Below, piece by piece: positions 49,428 through 60,124 of a stretch of DNA of 64,000 nt (position 1 is the stretch's first letter; each line of letters starts with the position of its first letter). The stretch comes from Rotaria sordida. Lineage: Eukaryota; Rotifera; Eurotatoria; Philodinida; Philodinidae. The position numbers and the translations under genes were made by a program. The stretch is from assembly GCA_905250125.1 (NCBI GenBank), contig CAJNOL010000349.1, positions 86,029-150,028 on the forward strand, written 5' to 3'. The notes beneath the pieces were generated by a model. It had not been told where the DNA came from. It was given only the letters and a program-made list of their open reading frames with translations, and searched no databases.

Positions 49428-50592
49428 ATGTGTTTATAGATAAGAATCTTATTCAGGTGAGTAGAGTAAGCATGACGATGAAACAAAATATAATTCATCA
49501 TCTATTTCTAGTTTATCTTAGCAAAACTAATTTTATAAATTTAAAAGAAAGCTCAAAGAGTCATATAAAATTTAGAAACGTTTTTATTTAATCGAAATAT
49601 TGTTTCAAAAATTTCATCATTTTATTAATATTTTTTGTTTTCAAATCTGTAATGAAAGATAACTATTCAACATGTAATTCATGTTAAAAAAATTTCTACC
49701 ATTTTTTTAATGGGTATAATTTTTTTTGAGGTTATTTAGCATTAATGGAACTTGTTTTTAAATGTATTAAAAATATCTTCAATTAAAACGAGTTCAGAAA
49801 AAAAAACTTTCTTTTTTTAATGAAATGGAATTTCGAATTTGTTGGATCAATATTTTCTAAGTTAGTCTGTTTATTTATATTAATTGTTCCCTTTTTTTTT
49901 TAAATGAAGCAGCTCATCGAAGTTGAAGCTTCTGATGTTGTAAAACTTTTCTTCAAATATTGCTGTCACATGTACTCAACATGTTACATCAATAATACAA
50001 TGTGTAGGATTAGGATTTTCGAATACATCAGGAGAAAAATATTTATATAAATCAGCCATACTAACCCGTAAATGTTATTGTTTGATTTATATACTTAATT
50101 GAACTTGCAAGTTTAATAAGGCTAGTCATAAGATTAAATTTCATTTATGTTTCAATACCTAAACATTGGTTTTTTAGAAGTATAAGGTTTCTACATGCGA
50201 CTCTCTTTTATATTGTTATCATATTATTGTAAACGAAATATATATTTTATTGATGACCAAATCAATACTTTTATTCATTTTTTTTACTCGTAAAAATATA
50301 AAATATTTACAGAATTGAATCAAATCAATAAAGGTTTGTAGCAACATTTGACAGATAAAAAATACTGGATTATATTTTACAGAGAAATAAATGGTGCACT
50401 TCAATCAGAAATAATTATAGTCTATTATTGATATAGAAATGATGAAATATGTCTTCACAAAATAACTGTAACATTTATTTTAATGTAACCTTTATTTAAA
50501 CATAAAAGTATTATTCAAGAAATTTTTTGAAGAAGCACAAATAATTCGATTTTATAAAAACAATTAAAATCAGCAAAAAAAAAATTCTCAGT
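49428..50592. other. Non-coding stretch
   Basis: Flanks of the GILT gene (5' side) and the LamG gene (3' side). AT-rich; no other gene recognised. Confidence 0.4.
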
Positions 50593-53500
50593 TCAACTAA
50601 TATAAAGTGTACATATATCAGCAGCAGTCAGTTCTCGACTATAAATTCTGAATTCATCAATGTCACCATTGTATGGACTCATCGATCCAAGAAGACCTGC
50701 ACCACAAATACCAGTGCCACTAAGACTATTTGCTAATGTAACATAATTTTGTACCGAACTAGCAATATAGGAAGTGGCCATCGCAGTAGTGGAAGCAACC
50801 AAAATATTATTAACATAAAGACGAAGACCATTTGTTGAACTCCATGTTTCAACAATGTGTGTCCAATCTGAGGTCACGGATATAGATGGACCAATCACGG
50901 ATTTAACATTACTATTGTACATTTGAGCAACAATTGAACCATTAGTAGCAAATCCTAAGAAAGGATAACACCATCCAAGACCTGATGAATTTGCTGAAAC
51001 ATGAACAATAGTTCCCGATAAAGATCGAGGTCGTATCCAAAGTGAGATTGAAAATGGACGATTTGTAATACCAAGACTAGTTACACCTGATATTTGAAAA
51101 TATGAAGATGTTGAACCACTGAATGAGATAGCTTCAAGAGAATGACCAGTAGACACGAATGAAACAGATGATCCAATAGCTGATAGAGAATTAGGCCCTG
51201 AATCATTAAACGAAATACCTGAATTAAAAGTAAAATACGTTGATAATGTAGCTTCTTCAAGAATTTCACATTCTGATTTAACTCGACTTGTAATTGCCAA
51301 TCGATCGATCATTCCCTACAAACACAAAGAAATGGGTTTGCTTCCAATGGCATAATTGTTTAGCTAAATATTTGTATAGTTTGTTTTAAACAAAAACTAA
51401 AATATTCTGAATACTATTTTATCGCTACACTAAAAAGAGAACGAAAATATTTTACTTGAAAATAATTTGGACCAGCAAAAGAATCAAGTCCTGGTATATT
51501 TCCAATTGTGACGCTATCGGTATTGGCTTTAAATGGTCCTCCTGCTGTCCTACTAACATCTAATTTTCCATTAAGATAAATACTCTGTGTCAATGAATTC
51601 ACTTCAAATAGAAATGCAACATGTATCCATTCGTTTAGTGATATTACTGTATTTCCTTCACAATCATCACCATAGAATCCCAAATAAAGATATTTACCAC
51701 CATTTTCATGAATAGTCAAATGAAGACATTCATAAGTAGTAGTAGAAGGGCATAGACCGACTATACTATGATCTTGTGTATTCGGAAAACCGGTTGGATA
51801 TATCCAAGCATCAATCGTAAAACTGCTACTTGTTAGAGTAATAAACGGAGATGTTAGTGATTGATTAGCATTTGCATCAAATAAGAGTGCTTCATTCACA
51901 TAACCAGTGGCATACACAGGACTTTGATCAGAAGTTGTTAAAGAACTGCTGACATCTTCAATTAGATTATTATCGAATTCCCATTTAGCAAGCAAGTTAG
52001 TAGAAGAAATCCATGACTGATTGAGACATGAAAAACTACAAACATAATTGGTTGTTGTACCTATTAATAAAAGATAACAATGATTTTAATATTTTTCAAA
52101 TATATCAGTTCTATAAGTATACTGTTCGCCTAATAAGTAGTCTATTCAACGGAATCATGAAAAAAAAACAAGATTCATTAGCTGTAAAATAAGTTTATAG
52201 AATTTTGCTTGTTTCAGTTAAACTAAAATCTTACTTGTTGATGTAATTGTTGTTGTTACTGATGGCGTTGTCGTAGATGAACCTATTAAAACAATAAAAG
52301 ATAATTAGAGTAGTTCTATATCAATAAATCAACATCAGATCATATACCTATCGTCGAAGTATCTACAATAAAAAAGATTTATACACAAAAAAATTTATTT
52401 TAATCTAAACATACTTGTTAATAATGTAGAAATACTTATTGTTGCTAAAACAAAAATTAATATTTATTTTAATATAAAATAATAAATAAATATAAAATAA
52501 CTTGTTATTGTTGTTTGTGATTTTGGTAAAAATTGAAGTAATAAAACAGCAAGAAGTATTCCAAATAGAAGACCAATCAAAAGACAAAGTAAACACCAAA
52601 CTCCACATGGACATGAAAAACAATAAAAATATCTAAAACAAAAAATGAATATTCAAATTAAAATTCTAAATTAATATTTACTTTCGTTTTTTTCTCTTTT
52701 TTGTATCTTCTACTATTTCATGATATTCACCTAGAGATTTTTTTCTAGCTGAATATTCATTTAATGTCTAAATTTGTTTTAATAAACAATAAATAGATAA
52801 ATCATAGTAAAAAAAAAACTGTTACTTTAGTTGTACTAGATCTATTAAATTGAATTGATTCACGAGAGATATTATCCTATAATATTAAAAAAAACAAATA
52901 ATAATCATACTAAATAAATGAAATCTATAATATAATAACATTGAATGGAATGACTTTTGATGATGATTTTGATAAGCGTTTTGTTCGTTTTTTTGATTTT
53001 CTATTGTGATCAATGTTAAATTGTGTTGANNNNNNNNNNNNNNNNNNNNNNNNNNNNNNNNNNNNNNNNNNNNNNNNNNNNNNNNNNNNNNNNNNNNNNN
53101 NNNNNNNNNNNNNNNNNNNNNNNNNNNNNGTTCGTTTTTTTGATTTTCTATTGTGATCAATGTTAAATTGTGTTGAGCTTTTTATTTGTCTCTGATCAAT
53201 ATGTGACTGATTGATAATAAAATAAAATATTTTTCAAAAAAATGATATTTATATTTCTCACTTTAGATAATGATGAATGTTGTGATTTAATATGAGCAGA
53301 TTGTGTTTTATTATTTGACCATTCATTTAAACTTTGATTAAAACTTGATTTTGAATTTACAAGATCATTAATCTATTTGGAAAGAAAGAAAGAAAATGAA
53401 TAAAATCTAGAGATTATAAAACTAACTGAAGGAAATTTATCAATATTATTGACATTGTTATTTTCATTTCCAGTAAGAGAATTATTCTGTGATCGAATTT

Positions 53501-53669
53501 TTGTATGAATGATGATCATTGATTTTGCACTATTTGTTTTTCTTCGATGAATACATTTCTCAATTGATTGTTGACGAGAAACTCTAGGAAGACTTGATTG
53601 TCTATATTGTCTTGGTGTTACTGCAGAGTGAGCAGATGAAAGTAGTCGTTGATCATTTTTATCTATCAT
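50593..53669 (-). CDS. Type II membrane protein with two LamG/concanavalin-like domains
   Basis: Eleven exons in transcript order: 53427-53669, 53262-53372, 52955-53206 (contains the gap), 52826-52876, 52682-52767, 52502-52632, 52415-52444, 52348-52362, 52235-52282, 51456-52060, 50593-51315. Phases match; counting the duplicated flank of the gap once gives 715 residues. There is no signal peptide. A basic, Ser/Asn-rich cytoplasmic tail (about 200 residues) leads to a Cys cluster (CFSCPCGVWC) and a membrane helix (LLIGLLFGILLAVLLLQF), then a Thr/Ser stalk coded by three tiny exons. Two LamG-like modules follow, each with the lectin-fold cue: SFTIDAWIYPTGF ... GNIPGLDSFAGPNYFQG, then PFSISLWIRPRSL ... 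GDIDEFRIYSREL. Probably a surface adhesion or glycan-binding protein. Confidence 0.85.
53030..53129. other. Assembly gap (100 N), probably artificial
   Basis: The 47 bases before the gap (52983-53029) and the 47 bases after it (53130-53176) are identical, beginning GTTCGTTTTTTTGATTTTC. Counting that block once leaves an intact 35-codon exon of the LamG gene. Confidence 0.95.
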
Positions 53670-53723
53670 TGTATTTGATATATTTTTTTTCTTGATGTTA
53701 TTTAAGACAACAATATCTTCCTA

Positions 53724-54953
53724 CCCTAGTGAAGGTACTCGTCAAGAGAGTACTCAAAAAGTACTCACGCTAGAAAATGCCGCGAGTACTCATGAGTACT
53801 CATGGGTTTTGAGTACTCATCAGTAGTACTAATGCTAGAATCCGAGTATCTGAGTACGACGATCGAGTACTTACTGTGTAATATTGAGTCTTTTGTGAGT
53901 ACTCATATACAGTTTTTGTGTATTCTAACGGTTTTTTTAAAATACTCATGGATCTATATTCTATTCAGTACAAGTGTACCACATTTATTTTATTTAAATA
54001 TTAAAGTAAAAACAAAAAATACATTAATACATTACGAAACTTGAAATAAAAATAAATTTGATAATTTAGGATTTTACACCAAGTTAATTTTTTTACACAG
54101 AAAATCGATACTTCTCGTCATTAGAAAAACAGAAAGATTAAAGAAATTTACGCCTTCAGAACAAGAAATCATTAGTAAATAAAAATGAATAATAAATTAT
54201 TCACGAAATCAAGATATGGTTTAACAATACACGTATAAAATATATAATAAGAAAAAAAACATATTTCAGACTGAAAAACAGATTTGAGTTACTACTATTA
54301 AAAAATGGACGATAAATAAATAAATCGTCTATTATATGATGCATATTTCTTCGCTATAAAAAATTCTAACGATATTTTTGGTGGAAGTAATTGTTCATTT
54401 TTTGTTTCATTAATTTTCATCATTAATGTGAAAAAAAGCTTTGTACTGATCTAGAAGGATATTTCATCTAAAATTGAATAAATGAAACCGAACATATCAA
54501 CATTCACATTTTAAAGAAATATACAACCTTACTTAGGAAACGAACAGTTGAAAAATGAAAAGTCGTTATTTCATTCTTCAACTAACCATTCATAAAAGCA
54601 GCATTTATAAATTGTCGGAAAAAATGGGGGATAAAAAATTTGAGTCGTTAAAATAGTTTTTTTTGTATTTTTGATTTAATTACATCAGTTTTTTGCCTTA
54701 TACAATTTTATCCGATTTTTTTATATTAGTGCATAAGTGCTTTGCCAAACATGTTGGAAAAACCGTGGATGAGTACTACATTGAGTACTCAAGCTATTGC
54801 CTTCGAGTAAATTTTAGAGAAAGAACTCATCTGAGTACTCGATAGAGCACACGAAAAGTAGAAATACACATAAAATTTCGCGAGTACTACTGTGAGTAAT
54901 ATGAGTACTCATGCTGGCAAGTCGTACTCGTTTGATGAGTAGTTTCACTAGGG
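53724..54953. mobile_element. Non-autonomous element with GAGTACTC subterminal arrays
   Basis: The ends read CCCTAGTGAAGGTACTCGTC and the complement of CCCTAGTGAAACTACTCATC, flanked by TA at 53722-53723 and 54954-54955. Both subterminal zones (53735-53920 and 54770-54930) carry at least eight copies of the 8-base palindrome GAGTACTC plus related AGTACT variants; the middle 850 bases are plain AT-rich DNA. No transposase. It ends about 50 bases from the start codon of the LamG gene, so it may sit in that gene's promoter. Confidence 0.8.
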
Positions 54954-55262
54954 TACTGATTTGGTAGAGAAATGATCGTATGATTTTGAATTTTTATTGA
55001 AGAATAAAAAGAATGAATGAATACCTAGTTGAGTGTTGTATTAACTTATTTTATTATTATTCTGTATGTTTATTAAAGGTTTCTTTTTCTATAATAATAT
55101 AAATAATTAACACATGTGATGGTATTGTTTGTAGAAAAAATATAAGACGTTTCGAACATTGATTATAAATTCATAGAGATTCATCACTCTAATTTCAAGA
55201 ATAATCTTGAATATTTGTTTTTGACTGTCCTTCGTTCAAAATTAATTTTTCATTTGAATTAC

Positions 55263-55351
55263 TAGGGTGTGGGTGTGGGTTTGGATAAATTGAAGATCAA
55301 TAACCACACCCATATTCACATCAACATCCACACCCACACCCACACCCTCTA
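55263..55351. repeat. Telomere-like palindrome 11
   Basis: CTAGGGTGTGGGTGTGGGTT, spacer, AACCACACCCATATTCAC, then CCACACCCACACCCACACCC and TCTAG at the end. One of the least diverged members. Confidence 0.85.
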
Positions 55352-55689
55352 GATCAAGTTTGAAAGATGTGAAAATTTTTTCAACAATCTCAATCAAGTA
55401 TTGTCACTAGATTCAATTACGTTTTAATCGTTATTCAAAATTATTAGCGAACAATTCTCTGTTGATTCATCACTGATTCTCAATTCAGCAGTGCATCTAA
55501 AGGTGTTGATCATTTATAATAAAATCAATTTAAAAAATTCTATCTCGAAGACGTTCAACAAGAAAATTCACTTTATATCTTTACTCTGCATGCATAAATT
55601 GTTCTCAATCATACAATATCTTTGTCAATCTTGATAGTCTGTCATGAATCAATTCTTCGTTTTTTATTTTTATCAGTGTTTCACCAAGC
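55352..55689. other. Non-coding stretch
   Basis: No gene recognised between the palindrome and the GNAT-like fragment. Confidence 0.35.
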
Positions 55690-56290
55690 TTATTGGTCTG
55701 ATTTATCCAACGAAAATAAAATATTCGATAAAGGTCCAGTGGTCCATTCTTTGTATGGTATGATGTTTCCGCCTTGCTTCCAGACCCAAGCTGTCGGATC
55801 TATTTCCGAAACAATTTTACCACTGAACTTTTTGAGATAAATATGTTTTGTAGCCGGATGAGTCACTTGTACAAGAGCATAACGGAAACCTCGTGTTTTT
55901 ACAAGCATGTTCACAGACGAGTTGACTTAAATGAGTAGCCAATCCCTTGCCCATTTCACTTCCTTTGGTGACCGTTACTCCAATATACAAGATCATGTTG
56001 GGTTTTAGTTCTTCATCTAAATTGCTGATGAACATATCGTCCAATTCCTCCAAGGGATAGTTGAACATGTAAAAACCAGTGTAGGGTTCGTGATAAAGAC
56101 GATAGAGGTACAAGTCACCGCTGATATTACATCCGCCAATTTCTTGTGTTGTTCGATCACGAGCAAAGAAGGATAAATGTTCATCGAGAACTTGGTTGAT
56201 AAAAGGAAGAGAAAGTTGTTCAAAATGTTGTTCAGCAGTGATCCCTCGGGCTATAGTGATCGCATTGAACTTGGTGAATGAGTTAGCTAC
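55690..56290 (-). pseudogene. GNAT-like acetyltransferase, frameshifted
   Basis: Two overlapping minus-strand frames belong together. The upstream one (to about 55900) has the acetyl-CoA-binding segment ILYIGVTVTKGSEMGKGLAT; the downstream one (55690 to about 55905) carries GFRYALVQVTHPATKHIYLK, a typical bdelloid GNAT continuation. The switch occurs at a short A-run near 55906 and corresponds to one extra base. Upstream, coding similarity extends to about 56290, where an in-frame TAG is met and no convincing start codon is found. It is either a pseudogene or a functional gene with a sequencing indel plus a missing first exon. Confidence 0.55.
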
Positions 56291-56963
56291 TAGATGTGCG
56301 CACTAGATGTGTGCATCTTCATTCGAAGTCAGCAATTCATAAGAGTAACTCAGATCGTTATTCATATTCGAAGGGAACATGTATATTCAGTAGCTTTAAC
56401 AAACATGTGATTTTTTTACTTTCTCCTTATCATATAGAGATAGTCTTTATCGAGACCATGATTTCTTTTTCTTTTCATTTTGTGTTGTGGAGACGAAAAG
56501 GGAACAAGCAGACGCTGCTTTTTTCTTTCTTTTCAAATCTTAATATGGAAATAGGAAAAGATTCTATCGTAACTAATTTATCGACTACATTTATTTATTA
56601 TTTCTTAGCATTGACAATATTCTTCTCAATGTTTTTCTATTTACAAATAGATTTATAAAGGGTGACCCAGAAGTCCTGACTCGATTTGTATAATTAATTT
56701 TTTTATCTTAAAGCAGATCTTTAAAAATTTGTCTCTATGATAGAAAGATGCAGTAAAAGACGCTCTACAAAACGGCCGGCCTATGACTGATTCTCCCTAA
56801 CTCATATATTAAGAAAGTTATCAGCTTAGAAATATGCATCACAAAAAATAAAAATTAACCGTGGACATTTTAGAATGATGAAAACTTTATTTTGTTCGAA
56901 AAATGTTGTTTTAATTATAAAATATTTCTTTATCATGAGTGTTACAACAAAAAACATTATGGA
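56291..56963. other. Non-coding stretch with a probable mariner end
   Basis: No gene. AGGGTGACCCAGAAGTCC at about 56659 resembles a mariner terminal repeat and lies at the correct (3') side of the transposase fragment that follows. Confidence 0.45.
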
Positions 56964-57310
56964 TCAATGTTCATAAACTTGATTTCCATTGAATTGGATC
57001 ACTTTTGCAAGGCGTTTAGGTATGTTATCTATCATTGCTTCACATTGCTCAGGTGTAATTTTTCGCCATTCCGAATTAATAAAATCAACTAACGAATCAA
57101 TATTTTCAAATATTTTTCCTCTTGTTTTTTCCTTCATAATCCCCCAAATGTTTTCAATGGGCCACACATCTGCAAATTTAGTATCTTCATCATTTGGTTC
57201 GATTCTTTCTTCACAGAAATCATTTACAACATCCATAGCTATTTTCGTTCGATGTTTTGAATCTTGATCATCTTAGAATATGACTTCGTTCAGATTTTCA
57301 TTATATAACG
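56964..57310 (-). pseudogene. Tc1/mariner transposase, C-terminal fragment
   Basis: The minus strand encodes DVWPIENIWGIMKEKTRGK (matching the conserved PIENxWxxLK block with the final acidic catalytic residue) and the usual C-terminal helical part (EWRKITPEQCEAMIDNIPKRL). Upstream, in the same frame, the second-Asp region reads DDQDSKHR directly after a TAA that stands where the family normally has Gln. Nothing recognisable precedes about 57310. The element is dead and truncated at its 5' side. Confidence 0.75.
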
Positions 57311-57598
57311 TCTTTCAGATTTTTCTTTAGATCTATTCTATACAATGAATGACAACAACTATTTAAAGAATTTTCTTAAGTAGTTTATGTTCGAATTCTT
57401 TCCTATTTAAAGGAATCACATGAATTTCGGTCTGGACTAAAATTCCGGTGATTTTTCGACTAAGGCCGCAAATCATATAGGACATTCGGTCTGGACTCAA
57501 ATTCTACTGATTAATTTCCCTAAAAAGTCGAAATCTTGTGAAAAGTTAGCGCAACTCGTTGTACTTAGCAGCATGTGCTTTTATTAAAATGTAGTACC
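57311..57598. other. Short tandem duplication
   Basis: TTCGGTCTGGACTAAAATTC (about 57426) recurs as TTCGGTCTGGACTCAAATTC (about 57487), a unit of about 60 bases in two copies. No gene. Confidence 0.5.
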
Positions 57599-57656
57599 GA
57601 GGGTGGGTGTGAGTGTTGGCGTCGATATTACAGAAGCCTACATCCACACCCACCCT
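57599..57656. repeat. Telomere-like palindrome 12
   Basis: AGGGTGGGTGTGAGTGT, spacer of about 23 bases, then CATCCACACCCACCCT. The outermost AGGGTGGGTGTG/CACACCCACCCT is a perfect inverted pair. Confidence 0.8.
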
Positions 57657-58037
57657 ATGGATAGCTCCTTATCTTTTGCATGAATGACATCGCATAACAA
57701 GAAAACGATCGAAGTGACTTGCAGTAAGTTGGTAAATGAGTACATGATTGCTAGTTTTTCTATCCATAATGTACGTGAGAATAAATGCATAGATTTGAAC
57801 ATGTTTGAATATTCACAAGAGACTTAGAAATATTTCAATATGAGAAAGTTCTCTACAATTCACTTTCACTTTCCAAACTGAGATTGGTATGCATTTTGAT
57901 TTTATTTTAAAGTTCGTCTCGGATTGATTTATATCGATCATGGAGAAAATATCTAATAGAAATATTTTCTAAATAGTAAAAAACTAAAAAGATGATTTAT
58001 TTCTAAAACAAAATATATTGTTCATAAAGTGTCTTGG
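57657..58037. other. Non-coding stretch
   Basis: No gene recognised. Confidence 0.35.
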
Positions 58038-58418
58038 TTAAGAAAAAGTAACAGTTGCTGGCCCAGTTATGACTATAGAGAAGAGTCCTGTAATGTTTGG
58101 AGAATAAGTGGTTGCTACTAAAACATAATTATCAGATGGAAGCGAAATTTGAAAATAAAACTGTCTATTAAATCCATTGTCATCGTCATGTATCAGTAAA
58201 TTGGTGGATGGACTTGTATCATTAAAATATTTTTCATATAAATAGCCATACATGTCGTTATTACTACTACTCTGGAAACTGTAAAATCCTCTGGTGGAAA
58301 CCATTAATTGAATTGCTTTGTAGTAATATTGAGTGTCGTTGGCTCCCGGTCGTTTATATGTTGGACTATTTCTTGTTAATAAACTTCTATAAATTGATTG
58401 TTTCATTTGATGTTCTAC
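58038..58418 (-). CDS. Bdelloid-type extracellular domain, partial gene
   Basis: A terminal exon: a splice-acceptor-like TATTTGTAG precedes 58418, and the frame runs to a stop at 58038. The domain has the pattern known to me from C-terminal ends of bdelloid surface proteins: SPTYKRPGANDTQYYYKAIQ, GFYSFQSSSNNDMYGYLYE, LLIHDDDNGFNRQF, and NYVLVATTYSPNITGLFSIV. It resembles bacterial PPC-like beta-sandwich modules. No upstream exons with a membrane helix or signal peptide were found, so this is either the 3' end of a gene with a distant 5' part or an orphan fragment. No internal stops. Confidence 0.5.
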   Translation of the reverse strand, partial: VEHQMKQSIYRSLLTRNSPTYKRPGANDTQYYYKAIQLMVSTRGFYSFQSSSNNDMYGYLYEKYFNDTSPSTNLLIHDDDNGFNRQFYFQISLPSDNYVLVATTYSPNITGLFSIVITGPATVTFS

Positions 58419-58892
58419 AAATACCAGAAAGATTAGAGAAGAATAGCTTTTTATTTCATTTTCTTTTCAATGAGATCGAATTCTCATCCAAAGAAAAATT
58501 TTTGGATAAAATGATTATGTAAATACTTCATGCAAAATTAACTTTCGTCATGTTTTTTATTTGATACAATCTAGAAAACTAATTCTAAGCTTAATATAAC
58601 GAAAAAAAATATATTTCTGAAGGACATACATTTCTTTTTCTCGTTGTGTAATTATTCCAAAGGATTTTTCTATCTTTATTCTTCCTACAACCGTTAAAGC
58701 TATTCATTTTAGCAATTCACTTATGTGTATCAATGGTTTATGGGAGAATATATATATACCTAATTCTAAACTTTGTTTTATGTAACTAGTTATCAGCTGA
58801 GAATTTTAGAAAATAAAGTAATCCTATTCAAAGTTTTTGTTTTGAGATGCAACATTCGAAGGTGGTATCTATAATAAAATGTGGTATATTAG
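58419..58892. other. Non-coding stretch
   Basis: No gene recognised; includes the 3' flank of the U-box gene. Confidence 0.35.
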
Positions 58893-59387
58893 TTAATGTT
58901 TTTGTCGTTTGTAAATACCTCTAGATACAAAGTTTGTTATGCCAAGAGCAATTCCAAAAATGATAAAGGGAGGTATAATAATTAAACAGATAATTATAAG
59001 AATTTTCTTAATGGGACATTGATTTACTTGTCGAGTTATTCTAGTTAAATTCGAGGTTTGTTCTGGAGCTACTCGTACATTGATATTTATCGATAATCTT
59101 CGTAGAGGTGGCAATATAATAGAAGCATCATGTGCATTATAGGAAACAGTTGAATTTCGTCCTTGATGAGCAAGATGTCTCAAACGATCATCGGGTTGTA
59201 AATCATTGATTTGTAAAGGCTGTCGAGTGAGTGGACTTGTCCCATGTTGTAAAATCCATCGTGTAATAGCTTCTCTTTCATAAACATGCCCATCTTTTGC
59301 AATGACCGGATCGCGAAACAGTTCAAAGGTAATTGGACAAATAAGATCAGGATTTTCAATGTCTGTTTTACTATTTTCTTCGGTCAT
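58893..59387 (-). CDS. U-box protein with C-terminal membrane anchor
   Basis: Intronless 164-residue gene. Residues about 13-75 form a U-box: DLICPITFELFRDPVIAKDG, then VYEREAITRWILQHGTSPLT and the Pro-rich loop. The U-box folds like a RING without zinc and binds E2 enzymes, so the protein is a probable ubiquitin E3 ligase. Residues about 128-155 are strongly hydrophobic (KILIIICLIIIPPFIIFGIA), predicting a tail anchor with the U-box facing the cytosol. No substrate-binding repeats are present, so it is shorter than most U-box ligases. The start ATG is the first in frame. Confidence 0.88.
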   Translation of the reverse strand: MTEENSKTDIENPDLICPITFELFRDPVIAKDGHVYEREAITRWILQHGTSPLTRQPLQINDLQPDDRLRHLAHQGRNSTVSYNAHDASIILPPLRRLSININVRVAPEQTSNLTRITRQVNQCPIKKILIIICLIIIPPFIIFGIALGITNFVSRGIYKRQKH

Positions 59388-60019
59388 ACTTTCCAGTCAT
59401 CATATTCAATAATGTTTTACACTTTCATCATCAACAAGAAAACAGAACTGATTTATTTCTCTTCTTGTTTATGACAAACTATGTCACATGAAATTTTTCT
59501 TTTTCTTTCGTTCTTAACAACAAACTTTTCAAGAGATACAACAATTTAGCATCCTGCTGAGCTTTTGTACCAGAGACATTATTAATAGATACATTACAAT
59601 TCAAATTAATCCCAATTATTTTCCTTAAACTAATTGATCATTTATAAAAAGTATCATACTTTGTTGTTCTAAACAGATGTTGCTCATTTTTGCACACATT
59701 TTCAGACGTCCTAGTGGAAATATTTATTTATGTTTAATTAGTTAATCTATTCATTTCCCATTTGTTGGCTTAGATTTTTTCTTTTCGATGTTATTTATCA
59801 TATATAGAGAAGGAGAAATACTTTGCATTTGACAGAACACATTCTGACCCATTTTTTTAAAATGTAGAAGAGAGTTCTCTTTAGAAATTCTGCACGATTA
59901 TGTATGATTGGTTTTCCATCGCACAAAAACGAAAGTTCAGATTCGAGATTTGTTATCTATGGGAGATAATAGATAGCTTGCTTTGTCATGTAGCAAAGCT
60001 TTCGAATTGCTACGAAAAG
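59388..60019. other. Non-coding stretch
   Basis: No gene recognised; includes the 5' flank of the U-box gene. Confidence 0.35.
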
Positions 60020-60120
60020 AGGGTGTGGGTATGGGTGATGAGAAGATATCCACACACATAGCCGTATTCGCAACCATATCCACACCCATCCCACACATCC
60101 ATATCTACACCCACACGCAC
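60020..60120. repeat. Telomere-like palindrome 13
   Basis: GAGGGTGTGGGTATGGGTGATG at the left, then a long C-rich arm with CCACACCCATCCCACAC and CTACACCCACACGCAC. It lies directly at the 3' end of the recognisable DDE transposase homology. Confidence 0.75.
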
Positions 60121-60124
60121 ATTT

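Noticed and set aside
52885-53160. Open frame crossing the second N gap in the LamG gene region
   Set aside because: It uses a different frame from the real exon; when the duplicated flank is collapsed, the spliced exon frame is open and fits the gene.
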